A DNA stretch of 7,778 bases from DATEPR01 sp036503065 (GTDB taxonomy: Bacteria; Actinomycetota; Actinomycetes; Mycobacteriales; Pseudonocardiaceae), in NCBI GenBank assembly GCA_036503065.1, contig DASXXM010000710.1, positions 1 through 7,778 on the forward strand, read 5' to 3'. A model generated the notes under the pieces. That model saw only the letters and a program-made list of their open reading frames with translations, was not told the DNA's origin and made no database searches. The position numbers were made by a program, and so were the translations under genes. Below, one piece after another: positions 1 to 7,778 of the stretch. Each line of letters opens with the position of its first letter. Positions within the stretch are counted from its first letter, which is position 1.

Positions 1-1472
<1,472 letters not shown>

Positions 1473-1476
<4 letters not shown>

Positions 1477-3302
1477 CGTGCCTGCTCCAGGGTCGTGCGC
1501 AACACGGCCAGCGCGTCGCAGCCGCGGTACAGGAACGTGTCCACGTCGGCGTAGGCGTCGTTCGGCGGCCCGGCCAGCAGCACCGCCCGCGCGCCGGCCA
1601 GTTTGAGCCGGGTGGCCAGGTCGGCGGCCTGTTCGGCGTAGGCCCTGTCCGTGCCGCACAGGCAGGCCACGGTGGCGCCGCTGTCGGCGAACGCGCGCAG
1701 CACCGCGTCCGAACTGTCCGTGGCGCCGGCCGTCGGGGTGTCGATTCCGCCTGCCTGCAACAGGTTCGCGGCGAAGCCGGCCCGCCCGGTGGCCGCCGCG
1801 ACCGGGCCGAGGGTGGCCAGGAAGACCACCGGACGCGGTCCGCTGTCGGACCGGTCGCGGAGGGCTTCGAACTCCTGCGCGTACCGCAGGCGCGGCAGGC
1901 CGCCGGTCGGTTCGTCGGGCAGCGGTGGTCGGGTGACGGGCGGTTCGGCCGGGTTCGGGTACTCGCTGACACCGGTGATCGCGTCGGTGCGGGTTGCCAC
2001 GTTCGCGGCGCGACGGGCCCAGGTCCCGGCGAGTCGTCCCGCCAGTTCGCCGGTGGTCAGGGCCGCCGCGATGCCGCCGGACCGTTCCAGGTCGGTGAAG
2101 ACCGTCCACGCCCGCTGGGCCAGCGCGTCGGTCAGCGACTCCACGTACCAGGACCCACCGGCCGGATCGATCACGCCGGCCAGCCGGGACTCCTCGAGCA
2201 GTATCGACTGGGTGTTGCGGGCGATCCGGCGGGCGAATGCGTTGGGCCGGCCGATGGCTGCGTCGAACGGCGCGACGGTCACCGCGTCCGCGCCGCCGAT
2301 CCCGGCCGCGAAGCAGGCCACGGTGGTACGCAACAGGTTCACCCACGGATCGCGCCGGGTCATCATGGCGGGCGCGGTGACCGCGTGCTGCCGCTGCGCA
2401 CGTGCGGCCGGCCGGACGCCGCTGACCTCGGTCACCCGCGCCCACAGCCGCCGCGCGGCCCGGAGTTTGGCGATGCCGAGAAACTGGTCGACGCCCACGG
2501 CGTAGCGGAACTCCAGCTGGGCGGCTGCGGTGTCCACGTCGAGCCCGGCGTCGGTGAGCGCACGCAGGTAGGCAACGCCGGTCGCGACAGCGCAGCCGAG
2601 TTCCTCCGCATCGGAACCGCCTGCCTGGTGGTAGGGCACCGCGTCGACCACCAGCCCGCGCAGCGCCGGATACCGGCCGGCATGCTCGGCGACCAGAGCC
2701 GCGGCCCCGGCAACGTCGGTTTCGTCACCCGTCCGGGCGGCGAGGCCGAGCGGATCGATGCCCAGATTGCCGCCGACCTCGACGTCCGGCACGCCGCGCT
2801 CGGCGTGCAGCGCCAACAAAGCAGCCGCGGCTTCCGCGTAGCCCGCACCCGCATCCAGCGTGACCGGCGCCAGGTCCAGCAGCACCCCCGCCAACGCGGT
2901 GGCCAGGCCGTCGACCGGCAGACCGGCCGGGCCGACCGCCAGCCACAGCGAGCCGACGCCGTTCTCCAGGTCGGCGAGGACCTGCTCGTTGACCGACGAC
3001 GGATCGGGATCGGCATACCGGGCCCGGACGTCCCAGCCGCCTGCCGTGCCGGTGGGCCGGCCGCCGCGGGTGAACGGCGGCAGGCCGGGCAGGCCGGCGG
3101 GTGGCGCCGGGTCGGCCGACGTGTAGAGCGGCGCGATGTCGATGCCGTCGTACGTGCTGGTGGCCAGCAGTTCCTCCGGCTCGTCGGTGTCCACGGACCG
3201 GCCGGATTTCACCAGGACCGCACGCACGAGTGCCCGCCATTCGTCTCGCGTGGGCGTGGCGAAATCGGCGGCGAGCGCCAACGACTCCGGCGGCGTGGTC
3301 AT
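1473..3302 (-). CDS. mutA: Methylmalonyl-CoA mutase small subunit
   Basis: This is the non-catalytic small subunit that pairs with MutB in the bacterial heterodimeric methylmalonyl-CoA mutase. At 609 residues it has the usual length of the family. It carries a decayed copy of the MutB architecture. A TIM-barrel region spans about residues 50-440, with PYHQAGGSDAEEL (223-235), KLRAARRLWA (279-288), RIARNTQ (359-365) and IDPAGGSWYVE (378-388). A Rossmann-like C-terminal domain spans about 489-609. Where MutB proteins carry the cobalamin-ligating DxHxxG, this protein reads LGPVAAATGRAG (498-509), without the Asp or His, as expected for the small subunit. The ATG at 3302 is the first start codon after an in-frame stop (TAG at 3356-3354), so it is well supported, although no good Shine-Dalgarno precedes it. 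It is the first gene of the mutAB pair and is divergent from the kinase gene. Confidence 0.96.
1485..1488 (-). promoter_or_regulatory. Ribosome binding site of mutB inside the end of mutA
   Basis: GGAG on the minus strand lies 8 bases before the mutB ATG, inside the last codons of mutA. With the ATGA stop/start overlap it fixes the mutB start and suggests coupled, near-stoichiometric synthesis of the two subunits, which fits a 1:1 heterodimer. Confidence 0.7.
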
Positions 3303-3376
3303 GCTCTGCGATGGTACTGATCGGTAGCCGGCAGGGCATGTGAGTGTGTCGCTCTACACCACGCAACAATGGTCTG
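3303..3376. promoter_or_regulatory. Divergent intergenic region between mutA and the kinase gene
   Basis: Only 74 bases (41 if the kinase starts at 3344) separate the two divergent start codons, so their promoters must overlap or lie very close. On the minus strand TACCAT (3316-3311) fits the TANNNT -10 pattern and ends 8 bases before the mutA ATG, which would give a leaderless or nearly leaderless transcript. I see no convincing -35 for it. On the plus strand the only -10-like hexamer near the kinase start is AACAAT (3365-3370), at -12 to -7 relative to GTG 3377, but it lacks the important first T. No clear operator palindrome was seen. Promoter function is inferred from gene orientation more than from motif quality. 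Confidence 0.4.
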
Positions 3377-5074
3377 GTGACCGGGCCCCCGCAGCAGCCG
3401 ACGTTGGGTAGCCAACGGCTGATCGCCGATCGGTACCGGCTGGGCCGGGTGATCGGCCGAGGCTCGATGGGCGTGGTGTGGCTGGCCTACGACGAGGTGC
3501 TGCACCGGCCGGTCGCGGTCAAGGAGGTGCAGTTGCCGCCGGGCATGCCGGTCGGCGAGGCCGACGACGTCCGGGAGCGGACCCTGCGCGAGGCAAGGGC
3601 GATCGCCGCGTTGACTCACCCGAACGTGGTGGCCGTGCACGACGTGGCCAAGCAGGGCGCCGAACCGTTCGTGGTGATGGAGCTGGTGCCCGGGCGCAGC
3701 CTGGCCCGGCTGATCCTCAGGTCCGGCGCGCTGAACACCGAGCAGGCCGCGGCCGTGGCCGACGCGCTGGCGGCGGGGCTGGACGCGGCGCACCGCAGAG
3801 GGATCACGCACCGTGACGTCAAGCCGGGCAACGTCCTGATCGGCGCGGACGAGCAGGTCAAGCTGACCGACTTCGGCATCTCGCGGAACGTGTCCGAGGT
3901 CACCATGACGAACAGTGGCCTGGTGCTGGGCACCCCCGCCTACATCGCGCCCGAGGTGGCCGCGGGCGAGCCGGTGACCAACGCGGCCGACCTGTGGAGC
4001 CTTGGCGCGACGCTGTTCGCCGCCGTCACCGGCCACCCGCCCTACGACGCGGGCGACAACGTGCTGGACACTGTCAACGAGGTGGTGCACGGCGACATCC
4101 CAGAGCCACCCGCCGACTCACCCATGGCGGGCGTGATCAGCGGCCTGATGGTCAAGGACCCGGCGGCGCGGATCAGCCTGGTCGAGGTGCGCAGGCGCAT
4201 CCGGCCGCTGCTGCCGGAGCCGGGCAGCCCGGTGTTCCCGCCGGACGACGCCGAACCGGACGCCGGTCCGGCGGACAACAAGCCGACCACCAATCTGAGC
4301 GCAGAGCCGGCGCCGCAGAAAACCGCGGCTCCCGGGCAGCTCGCACCGGCTCCCGGGCCGTTGCCGTTCGCCCTGCCCGCTCCGGTGTCCGCGCCGCTCG
4401 CGCCGGTGCCCGGCCCGCTGCCGTTCGCCCGGCGGCCGGTACGGCGGCGGCGTGGTCGAGTGGCCGGCAGCCTGCTGCTGATGCTGGCCGTGGTGCTGTT
4501 CGCGGCCGCGGCGGGCGGTGGGTTCGTGGCCGCGCGGGTGCTCGCCGGCCGGCCGCTGCTCCCGCCGTCGCACGCCGGTTCCGCCCCCCCGAGCAGCCTG
4601 CCGCAGGCGCCGCCGGTGAAGTCCTTCACCCCGGTGACCACGCAGGCCGCGGTCACGCCTGGTACGCCGGGCGGCAACTTCAGCGTGTCGGTGCCGGTGG
4701 GCTGGACCAAGTTCGTCGAGCAGCGCGGCAAGCAGACGCTGTTGCCGGACAGCACGGTGGTGCGTTGGGTGAAGAGCGACGGCATGGCCGAACTGACCGT
4801 GGAACGGTTTCCCGACTACAACGCGTCGAGCGCCAAGGAGAACTACCTCACCGCGCTGACCAGGGCGGAACCGGGGAACCTGCAGATCTCGAACACCGTG
4901 ACGGACGAGTACCAGTTCCGCACCGCCGACACCGCCCGCACCATGTACTTCGACCTCAAACAGGTCGGCGTCGACCTGTGGGTACTGTCCGTCACGGTGC
5001 CGACGGTCCAGGAAGCCAGCGGTCAGACCCAGTTGTTCGACAAGATCAGAACGACGTTCACGGTGACCAGCTGA
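3377..5074 (+). CDS. Transmembrane serine/threonine protein kinase (Hanks type) with unassigned extracellular domain
   Basis: This is a eukaryotic-like Ser/Thr kinase expected to sit in the cytoplasmic membrane and phosphorylate unknown proteins. With the GTG at 3377 it has 565 residues. The kinase domain spans about 20-275 and has every catalytic element: glycine loop GRGSMG (27-32), Lys49, helix-C Glu72, HRDVKPGN (145-152, catalytic Asp147), DFG (165-167), activation-loop threonines 176, 178 and 186, and APE (191-193). A Pro/Ala-rich linker (about 276-350) leads to an Arg-rich stop-transfer stretch and one transmembrane helix (about 362-386). The outer part ends in a roughly 134-residue domain (432-565). 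There are no PASTA repeats. An upstream in-frame GTG at 3344, directly after a TGA and 7 bases after AGGG, is an alternative start adding 11 residues. I prefer 3377 because the extension is unlike kinase N-termini and would crowd the divergent promoters. Active-kinase identity is secure; ligand and targets are unknown. Confidence 0.93.
   Translation: MTGPPQQPTLGSQRLIADRYRLGRVIGRGSMGVVWLAYDEVLHRPVAVKEVQLPPGMPVGEADDVRERTLREARAIAALTHPNVVAVHDVAKQGAEPFVVMELVPGRSLARLILRSGALNTEQAAAVADALAAGLDAAHRRGITHRDVKPGNVLIGADEQVKLTDFGISRNVSEVTMTNSGLVLGTPAYIAPEVAAGEPVTNAADLWSLGATLFAAVTGHPPYDAGDNVLDTVNEVVHGDIPEPPADSPMAGVISGLMVKDPAARISLVEVRRRIRPLLPEPGSPVFPPDDAEPDAGPADNKPTTNLSAEPAPQKTAAPGQLAPAPGPLPFALPAPVSAPLAPVPGPLPFARRPVRRRRGRVAGSLLLMLAVVLFAAAAGGGFVAARVLAGRPLLPPSHAGSAPPSSLPQAPPVKSFTPVTTQAAVTPGTPGGNFSVSVPVGWTKFVEQRGKQTLLPDSTVVRWVKSDGMAELTVERFPDYNASSAKENYLTALTRAEPGNLQISNTVTDEYQFRTADTARTMYFDLKQVGVDLWVLSVTVPTVQEASGQTQLFDKIRTTFTVTS
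4340..4441 (+). repeat. Imperfect 57-base in-frame tandem repeat in the kinase linker
   Basis: Two adjacent copies begin at 4340 and 4397. They encode LAPAPGPLPFALPAPV followed by SAP, then LAPVPGPLPFARRPV. The second copy is shorter and runs into the basic segment before the membrane helix. The nucleotide copies differ at many third positions, so the duplication is old or the peptide is conserved by selection. The repeat lies in the cytosolic proline-rich linker between kinase domain and membrane. Confidence 0.65.
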
Positions 5075-5086
5075 AGTACGTAGGCT
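5057..5086 (+). promoter_or_regulatory. Predicted leaderless-type promoter of the nucleoside phosphorylase gene
   Basis: TAGGCT (5081-5086) fits the TANNNT -10 pattern and lies exactly at -12 to -7 if transcription starts at the G of the GTG codon at 5093. TTCACG (5057-5062) matches TTGACA at four of six positions, with an 18-base spacer. The -35 lies inside the last kinase codons and the -10 in the 18-base intergenic gap. No strong Shine-Dalgarno precedes the GTG, which fits a leaderless mRNA, a common arrangement in actinobacteria. Read-through from the kinase gene is also possible. Confidence 0.45.
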
Positions 5087-5092
5087 CTCCCC

Positions 5093-5881
5093 GTGACGAG
5101 CCCCATCGCGGCCGAAGCGGCCGAAGCCATCGCCAGGCGCACCGGGTCGGCCGGGCATGACGTGGCCGTCGTGCTCGGTTCCGGCTGGCGGCCCGCGGCC
5201 GACGTGATCGGCGCCGCGACGCACGAGATCCCGATGCGCGAACTGCCCGGCTTCCTGGCGCCGGCCGCGGCCGGGCACGGCGGCACCGTGCGGTCGGTCC
5301 AGGTCGGCGGCCGGCGCGCGCTGATCCTGCTCGGCCGCACCCACGGCTACGAGGGCCACGGCGTCACGCAGGTGGTGCACGGCGTGCGCACCGCGGTCGC
5401 GGCTGGTTGCCGGGCCGTCCTGCTGACCAACGCGGCCGGTGGCCTGCGCGAGGGGATGTCGGTCGGGCAGCCCGTGCTGATCAGTGACCACCTGAACCTG
5501 ACCGCGACATCGCCGCTGGTCGGGGCCAACTTCGTGGACCTCACGGACCTGTACTCGCCCCGGCTGCGCGGCATCGCGCGGGACATCGACCCGTCGCTCG
5601 CGGAAGGTGTCTACGCAGGCCTGCCAGGGCCGCACTTCGAGACGCCGGCCGAGATCCGGATGCTGCGCACCATGGGCGCGGACCTGGTCGGCATGTCCAC
5701 CGTGCTGGAGGCGATCGCGATCAGGGCGGCCGGGGTGGAGGTGTTCGGGCTGTCGCTGGTGACCAACCTGGCGGCCGGGATGACCGGGGAACCGCTGAAC
5801 CACCTCGAGGTCATCGAGGCCGGCAACGCGGCCGCGCAGCGGATGGGCGGCCTGCTGGGCGAACTGGTGGCCAGGGCATGA
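5093..5881 (+). CDS. punA: Purine nucleoside phosphorylase (trimeric, 6-oxopurine type)
   Basis: This cytosolic enzyme cleaves purine (deoxy)ribonucleosides with phosphate, giving the free base and (deoxy)ribose-1-phosphate for salvage. Its 262 residues match the usual length of trimeric PNPs. The family signature is complete by eye comparison with human PNP: phosphate-binding GSG (29-31, Ser30), RTHGYEG (82-88; Arg82, His84, Tyr86), NAAGG (113-117), GPHFETPAEIRML (179-191; Phe182, Glu183), GMSTVLEA (Met201, Ser202), TN (Thr224, Asn225) and His237. Glu183 and Asn225 correspond to human Glu201 and Asn243, which favour inosine and guanosine over adenosine. The GTG start is 18 bases after the kinase stop. 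The stop overlaps the ATG of the next gene, implying joint expression. M. tuberculosis Rv3307 (deoD/punA) is the known counterpart in the same gene order. The enzyme call is very safe; either symbol may be used. Confidence 0.95.
   Translation: MTSPIAAEAAEAIARRTGSAGHDVAVVLGSGWRPAADVIGAATHEIPMRELPGFLAPAAAGHGGTVRSVQVGGRRALILLGRTHGYEGHGVTQVVHGVRTAVAAGCRAVLLTNAAGGLREGMSVGQPVLISDHLNLTATSPLVGANFVDLTDLYSPRLRGIARDIDPSLAEGVYAGLPGPHFETPAEIRMLRTMGADLVGMSTVLEAIAIRAAGVEVFGLSLVTNLAAGMTGEPLNHLEVIEAGNAAAQRMGGLLGELVARA
5866..5870 (+). promoter_or_regulatory. Probable ribosome binding site of the phosphomutase gene
   Basis: GGTGG, matching GGAGG at four of five bases, sits 7 bases before the ATG at 5878 and inside the end of the phosphorylase gene. 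Together with the ATGA overlap it supports this start and translational coupling. Confidence 0.45.
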
Positions 5882-7527
5882 CCGCGCTGCCGACGCGGCT
5901 GCGGGACGACACGTTCCGCTGGCTGGCCGACGACATCGACCCGACCGCCCAGGCCGAACTGCAGGGCGTACTGGCCAGGGCGATGACCGGCGACCAGGCC
6001 GCGAGCGCGGACCTGGCCGACCGGATGTCGGGCTCGCTGACGTTCGGCACGGCCGGGCTGCGCGGCCCGGTGCGGGCCGGGCGCAACGGCATGAACCGGG
6101 CCGTGGTCACCAGGACCACGGCGGGCGTGGCGGCGTGGCTGTCGGCGCACGGCCACGACGGCGGCACGGTGGTGATCGGCCGGGACGGCCGGCACGGTTC
6201 GGCGGAGTTCCACGCGGACGCCGCGGATGTGTTGGCGGCGGCCGGTTTCGACGTGCGCGTGCTGCCGGAACCGCTGCCGACGCCGATTCTCGCGTTCGCC
6301 GTCGGGCACCTGCGCGCGGTGGCCGGCATCCAGATCACCGCGTCGCACAATCCGCCCGCGGACAACGGGTACAAGCTCTACGACGGCACCGGCGGCCAGA
6401 TCGTGCCGCCCACCGACCAGGAGGTCGAGGCGGCCATCGCGGGCGCACCACCGGCCGTGTCTGTGGCCAGGACCCGCACGTGGACCACGATCGGCCCGGA
6501 ACTGGTCGAGGCCTACCTGGACCGGATGGCGGCGCTCCCGCGCGGCACCGTCAGGACCCTGCGGATCGCGCTCACGCCGATGCACGGTGTCGGCGGCGCC
6601 CCGGCGGTGGAAGCGTTGCGGCGGGCCGGTTTCACGGATGTCCGGGTGGTCAGGTCGCAGGCCGTCCCGGACGCCGACTTCCCGACCGTGGCGTTCCCGA
6701 ACCCGGAGGAGCCGGGCGCCACGGACGAACTCCTGGCCCTGGCCAAGGAAACCGACGCCGACCTGGCGATCGCACTCGACCCGGACGCGGACCGGTGCGC
6801 GATCGGCATCCCGGACCGCGACGGCTGGCACATGCTGCGCGGCGACCAGACCGGCGCCCTGCTCGGCGCCTACGTATTGTCCACACTGGACCGTACGGTC
6901 ACCCCGGATCCTTTGGTGGCAACGACGATCGTGTCCTCGGAGCTGCTGCGCTCGATCGCGAACGAACACGGTGCCCGCTACGCCGAGACGCTGACCGGAT
7001 TCAAATGGCTGGTGCGCGCGGGCGACGGCCTGGTCTTCGCCTACGAGGAGGCGCTCGGCCTGAGCGTCGACCCGGTCGCCGTGCGGGACAAGGACGGCAT
7101 CTCGGCCGCGATCGCCGCGGCAGACCTGGTGGCCACCGCCAAGGCGGCGGGCCGGACCGTGCCGGACCTGCTGGACGCGATGGCGGTGGCGCACGGCGTG
7201 TACCTGACCGAGCAGCTCGCACCCCGGTTCGACGACCTGCGCGAGATCGCCGCACTGATGGCCCGGCTGCGCCGGTCCCCGCCGACCGAACTGGCAGGCG
7301 CCCCGGTCACGTCGGAGGACCTGCTACCGGCCGCGGACGTCTTCCGGTTGCGCGGCGACGGCCTGCGGGTGGTGGTCCGACCGTCGGGCACCGAGCCGAA
7401 ACTCAAGGCGTACCTGGAGATCGTGGTCCCGGTCCCGCAGCCCGACCAACTCGCCGACGCCACCGCCCGCGCCAACGAACGCCTGACCGAACTGCGCACC
7501 GAAGTGACCACGTTGCTGACGACCTAA
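5878..7527 (+). CDS. pmmB: Alpha-D-phosphohexomutase superfamily enzyme (PmmB/PGM2-like), probable phosphopentomutase or phosphoglucomutase
   Basis: This 549-residue cytosolic enzyme moves a phosphate between carbons of a sugar phosphate through a phosphoserine intermediate. All four superfamily sites are present: FGTAGLRG (56-63) and the catalytic loop TASHNPPADNGYK (154-166, phosphoserine Ser156); the metal site DPDADR (301-306; Asp301, 303 and 305); the sugar-recognition loop EEALG (390-394); and the phosphate-binding loop RPSGTEPK (501-508). Length and motifs place it with the longer PGM2/PmmB-like members, counterpart of M. tuberculosis Rv3308. Relatives are often annotated phosphomannomutase, but motifs alone do not fix the substrate. 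Its ATG overlaps the phosphorylase stop by 4 bases. Because that enzyme produces ribose-1-phosphate and human PGM2 acts as a phosphopentomutase, conversion of (deoxy)ribose-1-phosphate to the 5-phosphate is my preferred role. The family is certain; the substrate is inferred. Confidence 0.92.
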   Translation: MTALPTRLRDDTFRWLADDIDPTAQAELQGVLARAMTGDQAASADLADRMSGSLTFGTAGLRGPVRAGRNGMNRAVVTRTTAGVAAWLSAHGHDGGTVVIGRDGRHGSAEFHADAADVLAAAGFDVRVLPEPLPTPILAFAVGHLRAVAGIQITASHNPPADNGYKLYDGTGGQIVPPTDQEVEAAIAGAPPAVSVARTRTWTTIGPELVEAYLDRMAALPRGTVRTLRIALTPMHGVGGAPAVEALRRAGFTDVRVVRSQAVPDADFPTVAFPNPEEPGATDELLALAKETDADLAIALDPDADRCAIGIPDRDGWHMLRGDQTGALLGAYVLSTLDRTVTPDPLVATTIVSSELLRSIANEHGARYAETLTGFKWLVRAGDGLVFAYEEALGLSVDPVAVRDKDGISAAIAAADLVATAKAAGRTVPDLLDAMAVAHGVYLTEQLAPRFDDLREIAALMARLRRSPPTELAGAPVTSEDLLPAADVFRLRGDGLRVVVRPSGTEPKLKAYLEIVVPVPQPDQLADATARANERLTELRTEVTTLLTT

Positions 7528-7531
7528 TCAA

Positions 7532-7778
7532 TCAGCGCAGAACCAAGAGGTCGAGCCAATTGCTTCTGGTTTCCGTGTTGTCGGCGTGTACGGCACTGCG
7601 GAGACGTTCTTTGCCGCGGCGGAACTCGTCCTCGGTGAGGCCGCGCATCGTGGTGTCGGCGTGGCGGAAGGTGTCCACCTGGCCAAGGAAGTCCGCGAGG
7701 CTGGCCGAATACGTCTCACGTACCTGCTCAAGAGCGTCCTGGTGGAATCCCGCGGCCGCGAACGCCGTGCACACATCG
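7532..7778 (-). CDS. C-terminal fragment of a probable SAM-dependent methyltransferase, N-terminus beyond window
   Basis: The last 81 residues of a minus-strand protein enter from the right edge. The frame is open to the edge, so the GTG at 7774 is probably an internal Val and not the start. The visible part begins DVCTAFAAAGFHQDAL, has a DTFRHADTTMRGLTEDEF stretch and ends NWLDLLVLR. An AAGF segment before a final strand and an ending of this type resemble the C-termini of class I SAM-dependent methyltransferases, but the SAM-binding motifs would be off the window, so this is tentative. Codon bias in this frame fits a real gene. It converges on the phosphomutase gene with a 4-base gap between stop codons. 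Confidence 0.5.
   Translation of the reverse strand, partial: DVCTAFAAAGFHQDALEQVRETYSASLADFLGQVDTFRHADTTMRGLTEDEFRRGKERLRSAVHADNTETRSNWLDLLVLR

Noticed and set aside
4118..5803. A 561-codon minus-strand frame antisense to the kinase and phosphorylase genes
   Set aside because: Composition is biased to Arg, Gly and His with no family motif; both sense genes have full catalytic motifs.
5611..7194. A 527-codon minus-strand frame antisense to the phosphorylase and phosphomutase genes
   Set aside because: It is a shadow of two real enzymes caused by high GC, with no recognisable domain.
7514..7537. Possible bidirectional terminator hairpin
   Set aside because: The stem is only 6 bases including a wobble pair, the loop is 12 bases and there is no T run; too weak to annotate.
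7528..7776. A second minus-strand frame at the right edge, beginning MCARRSRP
   Set aside because: It overlaps the better frame ending at 7532 almost completely and gives an Arg/Ser-rich peptide, whereas the other frame gives a balanced protein with a plausible methyltransferase C-terminus.

Overview
This window is very GC-rich and almost fully coding, with GTG starts, strong G/C bias at third codon positions and a 4-base ATGA gene overlap on each strand. Gene content points to an actinomycete. The nucleoside phosphorylase followed directly by a phosphohexomutase-family gene is the arrangement I know from Mycobacterium tuberculosis (Rv3307-Rv3308), and the style of kinase suggests Pseudonocardiales. 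The order-level call is inference.

Layout. Bases 1-3302 (minus strand) hold the two subunits of adenosylcobalamin-dependent methylmalonyl-CoA mutase. mutA (small subunit) is complete, and mutB (large catalytic subunit) overlaps its stop codon and runs off the left edge before its B12-binding domain. Bases 3303-3376 are a short divergent intergenic region. Bases 3377-5074 (plus) encode a membrane-anchored Ser/Thr protein kinase with one transmembrane helix and an extracellular domain I do not recognise. Bases 5093-5881 (plus) encode a trimeric-type purine nucleoside phosphorylase, overlapped by 4 bases by a 549-residue phosphohexomutase-superfamily enzyme (5878-7527). Four bases further on, a convergent minus-strand gene enters from the right edge; only its C-terminal 81 residues are visible, and they look like the end of a SAM-dependent methyltransferase.

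How the genes work together. MutA and MutB form one heterodimer interconverting methylmalonyl-CoA and succinyl-CoA. The phosphorylase releases ribose-1-phosphate (or deoxyribose-1-phosphate) from purine nucleosides, and the coupled mutase is well placed to convert it to the 5-phosphate, so the two probably form a nucleoside salvage unit. The kinase lies between the two metabolic modules, but nothing in the sequence shows which proteins it phosphorylates.

No stretch above 300 bases lacks a gene. I saw no tRNA, rRNA, CRISPR array, insertion sequence or phage feature. This is mostly ordinary core metabolism. The points most worth a second look are the likely phosphopentomutase role of the mutase, the kinase's unassigned sensor domain, and a well-positioned leaderless-type promoter for the phosphorylase.
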